A stretch of 64,000 nt of DNA from Stappia sp. TSB10P1A. GTDB taxonomy: Bacteria; Pseudomonadota; Alphaproteobacteria; Rhizobiales; Stappiaceae. The notes under the pieces are model-generated. The model worked only from the letters and a program-made list of their open reading frames with translations, searched no databases and was not told the DNA's origin. The stretch covers positions 1-64,000 of the forward strand of contig NZ_FYAU01000024.1 of NCBI RefSeq assembly GCF_900185725.1, written 5' to 3'. The position numbers and the translations under genes were made by a program. The stretch's first letter is position 1; each line of letters starts with the position of its first letter. Positions 7,906 to 16,396 of the stretch are shown here, in pieces.

Positions 7906-10524
7906 TCACTCCGGTTCGCGTCGGGCGACGCTCAGATCGCCCCTTTTCAGCATCAGATAGCGATACATGACCGAGGAGAAATTCTGATTGTCCGCCCCCG
8001 ACGTCATGACGCCCGCAAGCAGGTCGAGATAGTCCTGCGCCCAGCGCGCGGCCCAGGTTGCGGTGTCCTCGTTCGGCAAGGCACCCGCCATGCGCCGCAC
8101 GTCGACCCGCACATCCGTGCCCGACCGCAGGGCCTGCAGCCAGTAGATCGGCACCCCCAGCGCCTGGGCGACCTTCGGCACCGTGTCGAGCAGCGTGCAG
8201 TTCACGCCGAACAGGCTGCCGACCGCCTCGCTCCGGAAGCCGACCCTGGCGTTGGCCTCGGCGGGAAAGTCGGGGGTGGAGAAGACGCTCATCCCGCCTT
8301 TCAGGCATTTGACGATGCGTGCTGCCGCCAGCCGGTCTGTCATTTGAATGATCTCGTAGCTGCGGTTTATGTCCGAATGGCGGGTCTTCGAGCTCACCAG
8401 GAACGCGGTGTTCCGGAAGTGGTTTTCGAGGAAAATCAGGTTCCCGAGCCCAAGATGCGTTCCAACGATCAGCGTGGGAACACGCGACCGCATGCGCTCT
8501 TCCAGCTCGGCGAAGGCCTCGCTCCGCTCGAATGCGAGTTTGGCCTCGGAGCGCACATTGCGAGAGGCGATGACCCGTTGGAGATAGGTCGCGTGCTGCG
8601 CGCGTGCCAGCCACGCTTGCCCGACGCCACCGCCCTCACCCTGAAGCTGCCATGCAATCAGCCCGGCGACCGAGGGCAGGCCCGGTTCGGCCTGCCCCTC
8701 TTCCGCGGCCACGAACAGGTCGCGCAGGTCCTCGCCGCTCACCGGTCGGTAACGGGGATAGGACGGGATGGTCAGTTCGCCCAGGTCATCGTGATGGCCC
8801 AGGAAATGCCTCGAAAGCCTGATGGCGTTGGAAGCGCTCGGCGTCTGCCCGTCCGCCTGGCTGGCGATCAACGCGGGGAGCACCTCCGGACGGCCCATCA
8901 TCCGCAAGTCGCATAGCATCCAGGATTCGAGGGTCAGCGCGCCGGAGCAGACCCGCTCGACGAGAAACGCCGCCCCGCCTTCGGCATCGCCGAATGCGAG
9001 GAACAGGGCATAACGCAGCTTCAATGCCGGCGCATGAGCAGGGTGATGCGCCAGCACGGTCTCGATCGTCGCCAGCGCGCTGTCGAACCGTTCCGTCTCG
9101 AACTCTGCCCGCGCCTTCAGCGCCAGCAGCAGCACATCGCCGAGCGACTGGACGCAGGCGCGCCTGGTGCGCTCCACCATCTCCGCCCATGCGCTCGTGC
9201 CCATGGCGACCTGCGCCCGCAGCGCATCGATCGTGAACTCGGGAAACCGGCTCTCGGCCCCGGCCAGCAGGTGCTCGAGCCTTGCCATCACAGCGCGCGA
9301 GGGCGCCGTCCCGAAGCCCCACCGCCCCGCGGCCGACACCAGCCGCGTCACATGGTCGAGGATCGAGGGGGCGTGCCTTGCATCCTCGATCAGGAGGTCC
9401 GTGAACCTCTCGATCTCCCCCAGCATCAGCAGCAGATGGGCCAGCGCCCGCCTGACCGCGGTGTGGTCTCTCAAGGCGTCCGAAAGCCCGGCGGCAAAGG
9501 CTTCCGCTTCCTCGATACGCTCGGCGGTGACAAGCCCGTTCAGGACCAGCGCTGCGGCTTCCGGGGAGCCGGTGTCCTGGTGCCAATAGGCGAGCATCCG
9601 CGCATGGGCCTCGTCAGCCCGGCCCTCGTTTCGCAACAGGCGGATCTCCAGCCGCTGCAGCGCCGGAGTGAGTGCCTCCCCTTGCGCGATCTGCGCGTCG
9701 AAGCGGCCCCGCGCGCGGTCGAAGCGGCGCAGGTCGAGGTCCAGCCCGATCCACAGGTCGGCGTGTCGGTGGCGCGAAGCGGACAGCACCGCCTCCACGC
9801 CGCTCATGTCGCCCGCCTGCGTCAGCGTCACCGCCTTTTGCCGCACGAAGCCCTCGTCGTCCGGCCAGCGGTCCAGCGTCGCCTCGCACAGCCGCAAGGC
9901 CGCCGTATGGTCGAGGGCGAACCGCTCCAGCCCGATCGCCTGCATCACGGCCTCGCGGCTGTCGGGCGCCTCCTTCAGCGCCGCCCGCACGGCCGCGAGC
10001 GCGGCCCGTATCTCGCCGGCATCAGCGAGACAGCGCGACGCCTCCACCTGCAAGCTCGCCCGCGCCTGCGGCTGGAGAGCCTCCCACTGTCCCAGCACCC
10101 GCTCGATGATGTCCCGCGCGCCCGACGGGTCGCCGGCACGGCGCAGCGCCACCGCATGGCGCAACTGCGCCTGCCACTCGTCCGGATGCCGCCGCGAAAG
10201 CACGGCCCCGGCGGCGGCGGCCGCGGCGAAGTCCTTCATCCGCGTCAGGAGTTCGACCCTCAAATAGAGCGCCGGCTTGTGCATCGGCTCGGCCGCCAGG
10301 ACCTCCTCGGTCAGCGCCAGGCTCTCGGCGTGCTCGCCGTTCCAGTGCAGCGACACCGCCAGTTCGTACTTGATCAAAAGGCTGGCGGGATGCCGCCGCA
10401 TCCCCTCGCGCAAGAGGCGGATGCTCTCGTCGACGCGCCGGCCCTGCCGCAGCACATTCCCCTGCCTTGCGACCGCCGCCGGGTCGTCGGGCTCGCACCT
10501 TGCGGCGTCTGGCGTGTCTGACAT
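7906..10524 (-). CDS. TPR protein with C-terminal LpxL/HtrB-like acyltransferase domain
   Basis: An 872-residue protein. Residues 1 to about 600 are helical, Ala/Leu/Arg-rich and show TPR-like periodicity (for example ALTEEVLAAEPMHKPALYLR). The last 200 residues look like a lysophospholipid-acyltransferase fold: VGTHLGLGNLIFL at about 687-699, LKGGMSVFSTPDF at about 741-753, and LLDTVPKVAQALGVPIYW, in the order found in LpxL/HtrB. In the H-x4-D/E active-site motif the acidic residue is replaced by Asn (His690, Asn695), so catalysis is uncertain. It is the last gene of the six-gene cluster, 30 bases after the carbamoyltransferase. The acyltransferase assignment is inference from motif order; a carrier-binding or scaffold role is possible. 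Confidence 0.6.
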   Translation of the reverse strand: MSDTPDAARCEPDDPAAVARQGNVLRQGRRVDESIRLLREGMRRHPASLLIKYELAVSLHWNGEHAESLALTEEVLAAEPMHKPALYLRVELLTRMKDFAAAAAAGAVLSRRHPDEWQAQLRHAVALRRAGDPSGARDIIERVLGQWEALQPQARASLQVEASRCLADAGEIRAALAAVRAALKEAPDSREAVMQAIGLERFALDHTAALRLCEATLDRWPDDEGFVRQKAVTLTQAGDMSGVEAVLSASRHRHADLWIGLDLDLRRFDRARGRFDAQIAQGEALTPALQRLEIRLLRNEGRADEAHARMLAYWHQDTGSPEAAALVLNGLVTAERIEEAEAFAAGLSDALRDHTAVRRALAHLLLMLGEIERFTDLLIEDARHAPSILDHVTRLVSAAGRWGFGTAPSRAVMARLEHLLAGAESRFPEFTIDALRAQVAMGTSAWAEMVERTRRACVQSLGDVLLLALKARAEFETERFDSALATIETVLAHHPAHAPALKLRYALFLAFGDAEGGAAFLVERVCSGALTLESWMLCDLRMMGRPEVLPALIASQADGQTPSASNAIRLSRHFLGHHDDLGELTIPSYPRYRPVSGEDLRDLFVAAEEGQAEPGLPSVAGLIAWQLQGEGGGVGQAWLARAQHATYLQRVIASRNVRSEAKLAFERSEAFAELEERMRSRVPTLIVGTHLGLGNLIFLENHFRNTAFLVSSKTRHSDINRSYEIIQMTDRLAAARIVKCLKGGMSVFSTPDFPAEANARVGFRSEAVGSLFGVNCTLLDTVPKVAQALGVPIYWLQALRSGTDVRVDVRRMAGALPNEDTATWAARWAQDYLDLLAGVMTSGADNQNFSSVMYRYLMLKRGDLSVARREPE

Positions 10525-10554
10525 TGAGCGACTTCTTGCCTTGGCTGCAGCGGC

Positions 10555-12243
10555 TCAGGCCGCTGCCGACTTCTCGATCAAGGTGGTCTCGATCACCACC
10601 GCGGACAGTCCCGAGGTCATGAACACCGCCAGCGCATCCTCGGGCGAATGGACGATCGGCTTGCCCATGATGTTGAAGCTGGTGTTGAGGACGATCGGAA
10701 CGCCGGTCCGCTCGCCGAAGCATCGCACCACCCCATGCATCCACGGCGCATTGTCCGGCGAGACGGTCTGCAGCCGCCCGGTGCCGTCGGCATGGACGAC
10801 CGCCGGCACCTGCCGGGCCCTCGCCTCGCGCCAGCGCAGCGTCATCGACATATAGGGCGAAGGCTGGGCACGCTCGAACCAGTCCGCGACATCCTCCTCG
10901 CAGACCACCGGCGCGAAGGGGCGATAGGGCTCGCGCCCCTTTACCAGCCGGTTGATCCGGTCCTTCATGTCGGCCGGACGCGGATCGGCCAGGATCGAGC
11001 GGTTGCCGAGCGCACGCGGACCGAACTCCGCCCGCCCGCGCATCACGCCGACGATCTTTCCCTCGGCCAGCAGCTCGGCGACCCGGTCCTCGCTGCCCGC
11101 CGAAGCATCGCTCACCCGCGCGATGCCGCCGAGAGCGTCCAGCCGCGACAGCGCGGCCGTGGCGGCGACCGACCCCAGATACGGCGTCGCCGCAAGCACA
11201 GGCACGCAGGGTGTCTTCGTCGTTTCCATCCAGCTCAGCAGCGCCGCGCCGACCGCATTGCCGTCGTCGGCGGGCGCGGGCGGCACGAACAGCCGGTCAT
11301 AGCCCATGCGCCCGGCGATCGTGCCATTATAGGAGGAGTTGAGCGCGCAGCCGCCGCCAAGGATCAGGTTTCCGTCCGACCCGTCCGCGCTTTCGCACAG
11401 GATCCGGTCGGCGAGGATCGCATAGGCGGCCTGCCCGCTCGCCGCAAGGTCCGCCGCGCTCATCAAGGGCTCGCCCGCCGCGCGGGCGAAGGTCCTGATC
11501 CTGGCAGCAAGGGGCAGCAGCGCCTCCCGCTCGACGAAGCGCAGGCGGCCCCGGTCCACCTCCAGCAGCGACGTCAGCGCATCGCGGATCTCCGGCCGGA
11601 CCGTCCCATAGGCGGCAAGCCCCATCACCTTCCACTCTTCGCCGAGCCGCCAGTCGAAGCCGCAGAGCTGCGTCAGCCAGGCATAGAGCGTTCCAAGGCT
11701 GCCGGGCCCCCACGAGCGCCAGCGGCGCTTGAGCACCCGCTCGCGCAGGTCGAACATCGACACGGCGCCGGCCTCGCCCTCCCCGTCGATGACGAGGCAG
11801 GAGGCGGTGTCGACGGGGGCGAAGGCGCAGGCCGTCACCGCATGGCACAGGTGATGGTCGTAGCGGCGGACCTCCGGCATCTGCTGCGCGAGGCCCAGCC
11901 GCAGCAGCGAGGCGCCCGCGTGCGTGTTGATCCCGGCCTGCAGCTCCCGCAGCCACAGGGCATCGGTCACGGGCAGCAGGTCGCCCATCAGCTCGACCGG
12001 CAGCTCCGCCTTGGCCTTCTTCCACGAGGTCGCGACCGCCAGCGTGTCGGAGCCGAAGTCGAAGCCGATCTGGCTCAAGGCGGAGGCAAGATGCGGCACA
12101 TGGTCGGGGGCAATGCCCCAGGCCCGCTTGTCCTGCAGGAAGCGCTCGCTCGCCTCGGCGAAGACGAGCTCCCCGCCGGCAGTAACGATCGCCAGCGCCG
12201 GGTCGTGCCCGGAGGTGGAAAGCCCGAGGTGAAACAGCGCCAT
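10555..12243 (-). CDS. NodU/CmcH-type O-carbamoyltransferase
   Basis: A 562-residue protein of normal family length. The N-terminal Kae1-like half shows the LGLSTSGHDPALAIV opening and a metal-binding DHHLCHA motif at about 129-135. The C-terminal YrdC-like half has RAEFGPRALGNRSILADPR and VLNTSFNIMGKPIVHSPEDA-type signatures. The family uses carbamoyl phosphate and ATP to carbamoylate a hydroxyl, as in Nod factors, cephamycin and tobramycin. The start at 12243 overlaps the ACP stop as TGATG, indicating translational coupling. Its likely target is a hydroxyl on the product of this cluster (inference). Confidence 0.9.
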   Translation of the reverse strand: MALFHLGLSTSGHDPALAIVTAGGELVFAEASERFLQDKRAWGIAPDHVPHLASALSQIGFDFGSDTLAVATSWKKAKAELPVELMGDLLPVTDALWLRELQAGINTHAGASLLRLGLAQQMPEVRRYDHHLCHAVTACAFAPVDTASCLVIDGEGEAGAVSMFDLRERVLKRRWRSWGPGSLGTLYAWLTQLCGFDWRLGEEWKVMGLAAYGTVRPEIRDALTSLLEVDRGRLRFVEREALLPLAARIRTFARAAGEPLMSAADLAASGQAAYAILADRILCESADGSDGNLILGGGCALNSSYNGTIAGRMGYDRLFVPPAPADDGNAVGAALLSWMETTKTPCVPVLAATPYLGSVAATAALSRLDALGGIARVSDASAGSEDRVAELLAEGKIVGVMRGRAEFGPRALGNRSILADPRPADMKDRINRLVKGREPYRPFAPVVCEEDVADWFERAQPSPYMSMTLRWREARARQVPAVVHADGTGRLQTVSPDNAPWMHGVVRCFGERTGVPIVLNTSFNIMGKPIVHSPEDALAVFMTSGLSAVVIETTLIEKSAAA

Positions 12244-12494
12244 CAGGCTGCCATGCGGTCCGCTATCGACCGTGCGAAGTCGCCGAGCGTGTCGTACTGG
12301 AAGATCTCGGCGGGATCGACCTCCACGTCGAAACGATCCTCGACCTCGCCGCACACCAGAACGGCATCGATCGATTGCAGGCCGAGATCCGACAGGGACA
12401 TGTCCATCCGGATCTGGTCGGCCGAGGTCTTGGTCCGCTGGGCAACCTGTTCGCGAAGGAAGGAAAACAGGCGCGATTCGCTGGTGTCAGTCAT
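12243..12494 (-). CDS. free-standing acyl carrier protein
   Basis: An 83-residue acidic protein with the phosphopantetheine site DLGLQSIDAV, whose Ser carries the prosthetic arm, followed by the typical helix EVEDRFDVEVDPAEIF. The start at 12494 was chosen over an upstream ATG because the ACP fold begins here; it overlaps the end of the P450 gene by 8 bases and the carbamoyltransferase start by one base. It is the probable carrier on which the cluster's acyl chain is held, loaded by the adjacent acyl-AMP ligase. Confidence 0.9.
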   Translation of the reverse strand: MTDTSESRLFSFLREQVAQRTKTSADQIRMDMSLSDLGLQSIDAVLVCGEVEDRFDVEVDPAEIFQYDTLGDFARSIADRMAA

Positions 12495-14676
12495 GATTGG
12501 GCTCTGTTCTGCTGAAGATGCATGGAAGCGTGCTGAGGGCGACGGTTTCCGACATGGGGTGATAGCGGTGCGCCTGGACGTCGAGCGCAAGGTTCGGGAA
12601 GCGGCGGAAAATTGCGGGAATCGCCTGCTTGAGGACCATCATGGAGAGCGTTGCGCCGACACAGCGGTGCAGACCCTTGCCGAAGGAAACATGTCCCTTG
12701 CCGGCGGGAGCCTGCCGGTTCAACACATGCACGTTCAGCCGCGCCGTGTCGCCGGCCTTCATCGCCAGATCCCCGAGGGACAGGTCGGTGCGGGCGACGC
12801 GGTAGATGAATTTCGGGCCGCTGCAACGCGCGACCAGCTCGTCGATATGCGCCTCGACCCACGCCTGCCCGCTCGCCGCACTGCGCTCCTCGGCGGGCTG
12901 CGACAGGATCGACAGCAGGGCATTCGACAGCGTGTGCGACAGGTTGAAGCTGGCCCCATACAGCACCAGCACCACCGCCTTGAGATCCGCCTCGTCGAAG
13001 CCCGCCGGCGCATCGGCAACCAGATGCTCCAGCAGCGACGGCGGCCCGTCGGATGCGGCAGGCACCTGCATCAGGGACAGCGCCTCGGTGAAGACCGCCT
13101 GCACGCGCCGCAGCTTGCGCATCGAAAGCCAGGGCTCCAGCACGTCCTGCAGATGCGGCGCGATGGCATCGAACCGTTGCGGATCTTGGCAGGAGATCCC
13201 GAGAATGCGCGTCATGATGCTCCTGCGGAGCGGATCGGCATAGTCCGACACCAGGTCCGGCCGCGTCGTCGCCGAAAGCGCCTGCAGCGCCGCGTCCAGG
13301 GCCGCATCGACGACGCCGCGCCAGGGCGCGAGCTGCGCCGCGCCCAGGAAGCGCATCAGGACCTGCTTGAGCGCCTCGTGCCGCGCACCGTCCATGAAGA
13401 ACAGGGCGTTTCGCGCGATCCGTGTCGCCTCGCCCATGTCCTCGCCGCTCGCCTGCGACAGCAGCGTCAGATGGCTTTCCATCGGCGGCGGCGCGAAGGC
13501 GTCGTTGTCCCGCAGGATCCGGTGGGCGCTGCCCATGTCGCGGATGTCGCAAAGGCGCGCGCTCATCCGCCGCGAGGTCTTGCCGATGGAGCACGGCAGC
13601 GCCGTGGGGGCCTGCATCATCGGCGTCACCACGAAGCGGCATTCGTCGGTCTTGAGGGTGATGTCGGGAAAGGTCCGCGCCAGGATCGGGATCGCCGTCT
13701 CGATCAGCATTTCGCTGAGGAACACCCCGGGGCATCTGTGCGCGCCGCTGCCGAAGCTCATATGGCTCTGGCGCGTTCCCCTGTCCGCGCGCAGGCTGTC
13801 CGCGCGCAGGCAGGCATTTGCCGCCACGATGTCGACGACAGCGGACTGCCCCTGGTGATACGGGCAACCGGCGACGTCCCTCGCCTCGGTCGCCACCCGG
13901 ACCAGGGTGCGGGTGGACTGGTAGAGGCCGAGCAGCTTCTGGGTCTCCTGCGCTCCCCAGCCGGGCCCTCCCGCATCGGCCCAAAGCTGCGCCGGGCCGC
14001 TGAGCAATCCGTAGAGCGCGAAAGCCAGCGATTGCGTTGCCGAGTTGGAGCCGACCAGCAGGCCGATGACGAAATAGTCCGGCTCCAGCCCGTCCGGCAG
14101 GTCGCCCTTGCGGCGGCGCAGATAGGCCAGCAGGCTTTCGGGCGCGGAACCCTCGCCCTCCCCGGTCTGCGCGCAGGTCGAGACCAGCAGGCTCGCGGCA
14201 CGGGTCAAGGCCTTGAGCGTCGGCAGCGACAGATAGGGTTCCGTCAGCCGCTGCGCGGTTTCGGCGGCTTGAAAATGCTCCCGCGTCGGCGGCATGTCGA
14301 GGCCGAGGATCCGCGGCATGACTTTGAGAAACAGGGGGATCGTCGCATCCCGGACGAGGTCCGGGTCGCGCGCGGTTTTGAGCTCCTCGCAGACGCTGTG
14401 GCACGCCTCTTTCATCAAGGGCCGCCACGGCGCCAGGCCCGACTGGCTGAAGAACGGGGCGATGACCCGGCGCACCTTGAGATGGGCCTCGCCGCTCATC
14501 GCCACCAGCGTGTTGGCCGACAACCGGCGCAACGCATCGAGGTCGACGCCGCCGCGCTCGGCGATCTCGTCGAGATAGCGGTCGATGCGCGGCAGTTCCA
14601 GGTCGCGCAGCACGGCGACGGCCATCGCCGGCGTCTTCACGAAACTGTCGGGATCGGACCAGACATGCCGTGTCAT
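12487..14676 (-). CDS. tandem two-domain cytochrome P450
   Basis: A 729-residue protein made of two P450-like domains in one frame. Domain 1 (about 1-368) has heme loop FGSGAHRCPG with Cys315; domain 2 (about 370-729) has FGKGLHRCVG with Cys672. Both share RVA segments before the heme loop and similar N-terminal helices. Each is short for a P450. In both, the K-helix ExxR is not recognisable (domain 1 reads QKLLG at that place), and the I-helix acid-alcohol pair is altered (VGSNSAT in domain 1, YGASFN in domain 2). The start at 14676 overlaps the ligase stop as ATGA. Redox partners are not encoded nearby. Reaction unknown; oxidation of an ACP-bound acyl chain is inferred from context. Confidence 0.85.
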   Translation of the reverse strand: MTRHVWSDPDSFVKTPAMAVAVLRDLELPRIDRYLDEIAERGGVDLDALRRLSANTLVAMSGEAHLKVRRVIAPFFSQSGLAPWRPLMKEACHSVCEELKTARDPDLVRDATIPLFLKVMPRILGLDMPPTREHFQAAETAQRLTEPYLSLPTLKALTRAASLLVSTCAQTGEGEGSAPESLLAYLRRRKGDLPDGLEPDYFVIGLLVGSNSATQSLAFALYGLLSGPAQLWADAGGPGWGAQETQKLLGLYQSTRTLVRVATEARDVAGCPYHQGQSAVVDIVAANACLRADSLRADRGTRQSHMSFGSGAHRCPGVFLSEMLIETAIPILARTFPDITLKTDECRFVVTPMMQAPTALPCSIGKTSRRMSARLCDIRDMGSAHRILRDNDAFAPPPMESHLTLLSQASGEDMGEATRIARNALFFMDGARHEALKQVLMRFLGAAQLAPWRGVVDAALDAALQALSATTRPDLVSDYADPLRRSIMTRILGISCQDPQRFDAIAPHLQDVLEPWLSMRKLRRVQAVFTEALSLMQVPAASDGPPSLLEHLVADAPAGFDEADLKAVVLVLYGASFNLSHTLSNALLSILSQPAEERSAASGQAWVEAHIDELVARCSGPKFIYRVARTDLSLGDLAMKAGDTARLNVHVLNRQAPAGKGHVSFGKGLHRCVGATLSMMVLKQAIPAIFRRFPNLALDVQAHRYHPMSETVALSTLPCIFSRTEPNHD

Positions 14677-16370
14677 GATACGGCCTCCGCAACCTGCGCC
14701 GTGTCGAGGCAGATAGCCGCGCCATGCAGGGAGGCCAGATCGTGCGCCACCTGCTGGCGCCGGATCTTGCCGCTGCTGGTGCGCGGCAGCGTGCCGCGGG
14801 GAAGCAGGGCGATGCGATCCAGCCGGACGCCGCAGCTCGCCGCCACCGCCTTGCGGATGCGCGCGGCGAGCGATGCAGGCTCGTCCATCGGCGCGGCGCC
14901 GGCCCGCAATTCGATCAGCAGTTCGGCATGGCCGGGCTTGGAGCCGGCCCCGGCGAAGGCCGCCGCCCCGGACGGGCTGAGGTCGCCGTGTTCGCGCGCG
15001 GCAAGCCATTCGACTTCCGCCGAGGCGACATTGCGGCCGTTGACGATGATGACGTCCTTGGCGCGCCCGGTGATGTGGAGATAGGCGCCGGAAATGCCGC
15101 CAAGGTCACCCGTCCTCAGCCACCTTGTGCCGTCGGGGTCCGTGGCGAAATCCTCGGTCTCCCCGGCATCGCGGCCAAGATACCGCTCGCAGACCGAGGG
15201 TCCTGTCAGCCAGATCTCGCCGGTCGTGCCGTCGGGCAGCGCCTGGCCCGTCTGCGGATCGGCGATCCGGATATGCCCGCGCGTCTCGCCGGACAGAAGG
15301 CAGCCCTCGAAGCCCGCCCAGGGCTCGGGAACCGTGTCCCGGCCGCGCACGGGGCCCGCCTCGCCGGCCGCGAACAGGGTGCATTCCGCCATCCCGTAGC
15401 AGGCGAACACCGCCTCGCGGGCAAGGCCGTTCCCCGCAAAGCGCTGGTGAAACCTTGCCGGCAAGCCGCTCGGCACCGGCTCGGCCCCGCAGAACGCCCT
15501 CTCCCATGAGCTGAGGTCGAGCCCGTGTGCCTCTTCCTCGGAGATCCGGTTGAGGCATTCGAGAAAGGCGAAGGTCGGGCCGCCGCTGATCGTGCCGCGC
15601 CACTCTGAGATCGCCTCCAGCCAGGCGGCCGGGCGGCGGATCATGTCGAACGGGCTCATCTGCACCGAATGCGCGCCCGACAGCAGCGGATAGAGGATGC
15701 AGCCCATCAGCCCCATGTCGTGATAGTGCGGCAGCCAGTTGACCATGACGCTGTCGGCATTCATCCCCCAGAGCGAGCGGATCAGCCCGCAATTGTGGCG
15801 GATCTGGTCGGCCGTCACCGGCACCGCCTTGGGAAAGCGCGTCGAGCCGGAGGTGTGCTGGATCACCGGGAAGACGCAAGGCTCCCCGGCAGCAAAAACC
15901 TCCCGGACCGGGACGGGATCGTCGACGGCCAGCACCGGACAGGCCGGCGCCCCGCTCCGTTCTGCTGATCCGCCGGCCAGTTGCTGTTCCACCATGGCGC
16001 GGTTGTTGGTGGTGCACAGCACCGCCCGCGCGCCGCAGGTCCGCGCCATGCGCGCCAGCCGGCCCGGCGGGTCGGCAGCGCGCGGCGGGGCGACCGGCAC
16101 CAGGGTGCCGCCGCCGAGCAGCGTCGCCACCAGCGCGACCAGAAACTCCTCGCCGGCCGGCAGCGCCACCATCAGCACATGCGGCCCTTCGCCGAGGCAG
16201 CGATCCCAGAGCGCCTGCATCTCCACCGCGCGCGCCGCCAGCTCCGCCCCGCTCAGCGTGCGGTGCCGGCCGCGCCGTCCCAGCACGGTGACCAGCGGCG
16301 CGTCGTGGCGCTGCTCGAGCACCGCCGCGATCTCGCGTTGAAGGCCTGTTTCGCTCACGCGCCTGTCCAT
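14673..16370 (-). CDS. fatty-acyl-AMP ligase (FAAL-like)
   Basis: A 565-residue adenylate-forming enzyme. It shows the A3 loop QHTSGSTRFPKAVP at about 171-184, the FAAL-typical NWLPHYHDMGL at about 211-221, GGPTFAFLECLNRI, YGMAECTLF, the TGDLGG motif, and a C-terminal LPRTSSGKIRR with the catalytic Lys. The WLPxxHDMG motif and local similarity favour FAAL, which makes acyl-adenylate and passes it to a carrier protein rather than to CoA. A stand-alone ACP two genes downstream fits. Start at 16370 lies 26 bases after the radical SAM stop; its ribosome-binding site is weak, and coupling is likely. Confidence 0.88.
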   Translation of the reverse strand: MDRRVSETGLQREIAAVLEQRHDAPLVTVLGRRGRHRTLSGAELAARAVEMQALWDRCLGEGPHVLMVALPAGEEFLVALVATLLGGGTLVPVAPPRAADPPGRLARMARTCGARAVLCTTNNRAMVEQQLAGGSAERSGAPACPVLAVDDPVPVREVFAAGEPCVFPVIQHTSGSTRFPKAVPVTADQIRHNCGLIRSLWGMNADSVMVNWLPHYHDMGLMGCILYPLLSGAHSVQMSPFDMIRRPAAWLEAISEWRGTISGGPTFAFLECLNRISEEEAHGLDLSSWERAFCGAEPVPSGLPARFHQRFAGNGLAREAVFACYGMAECTLFAAGEAGPVRGRDTVPEPWAGFEGCLLSGETRGHIRIADPQTGQALPDGTTGEIWLTGPSVCERYLGRDAGETEDFATDPDGTRWLRTGDLGGISGAYLHITGRAKDVIIVNGRNVASAEVEWLAAREHGDLSPSGAAAFAGAGSKPGHAELLIELRAGAAPMDEPASLAARIRKAVAASCGVRLDRIALLPRGTLPRTSSGKIRRQQVAHDLASLHGAAICLDTAQVAEAVS

Positions 16371-16396
16371 CGGATTGCTTGATCTGGTCGTGGGGG

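Noticed and set aside
12243-12590. Longer ACP start at 12590
   Set aside because: The extra 32 residues overlap the end of the P450 gene and do not resemble ACP.
10648-15084. A 1478-codon open frame on the plus strand across the cluster
   Set aside because: It is antisense to four well-supported genes, rich in Arg/His/Gln, has no domain, and arises from the codon bias of GC-rich DNA.
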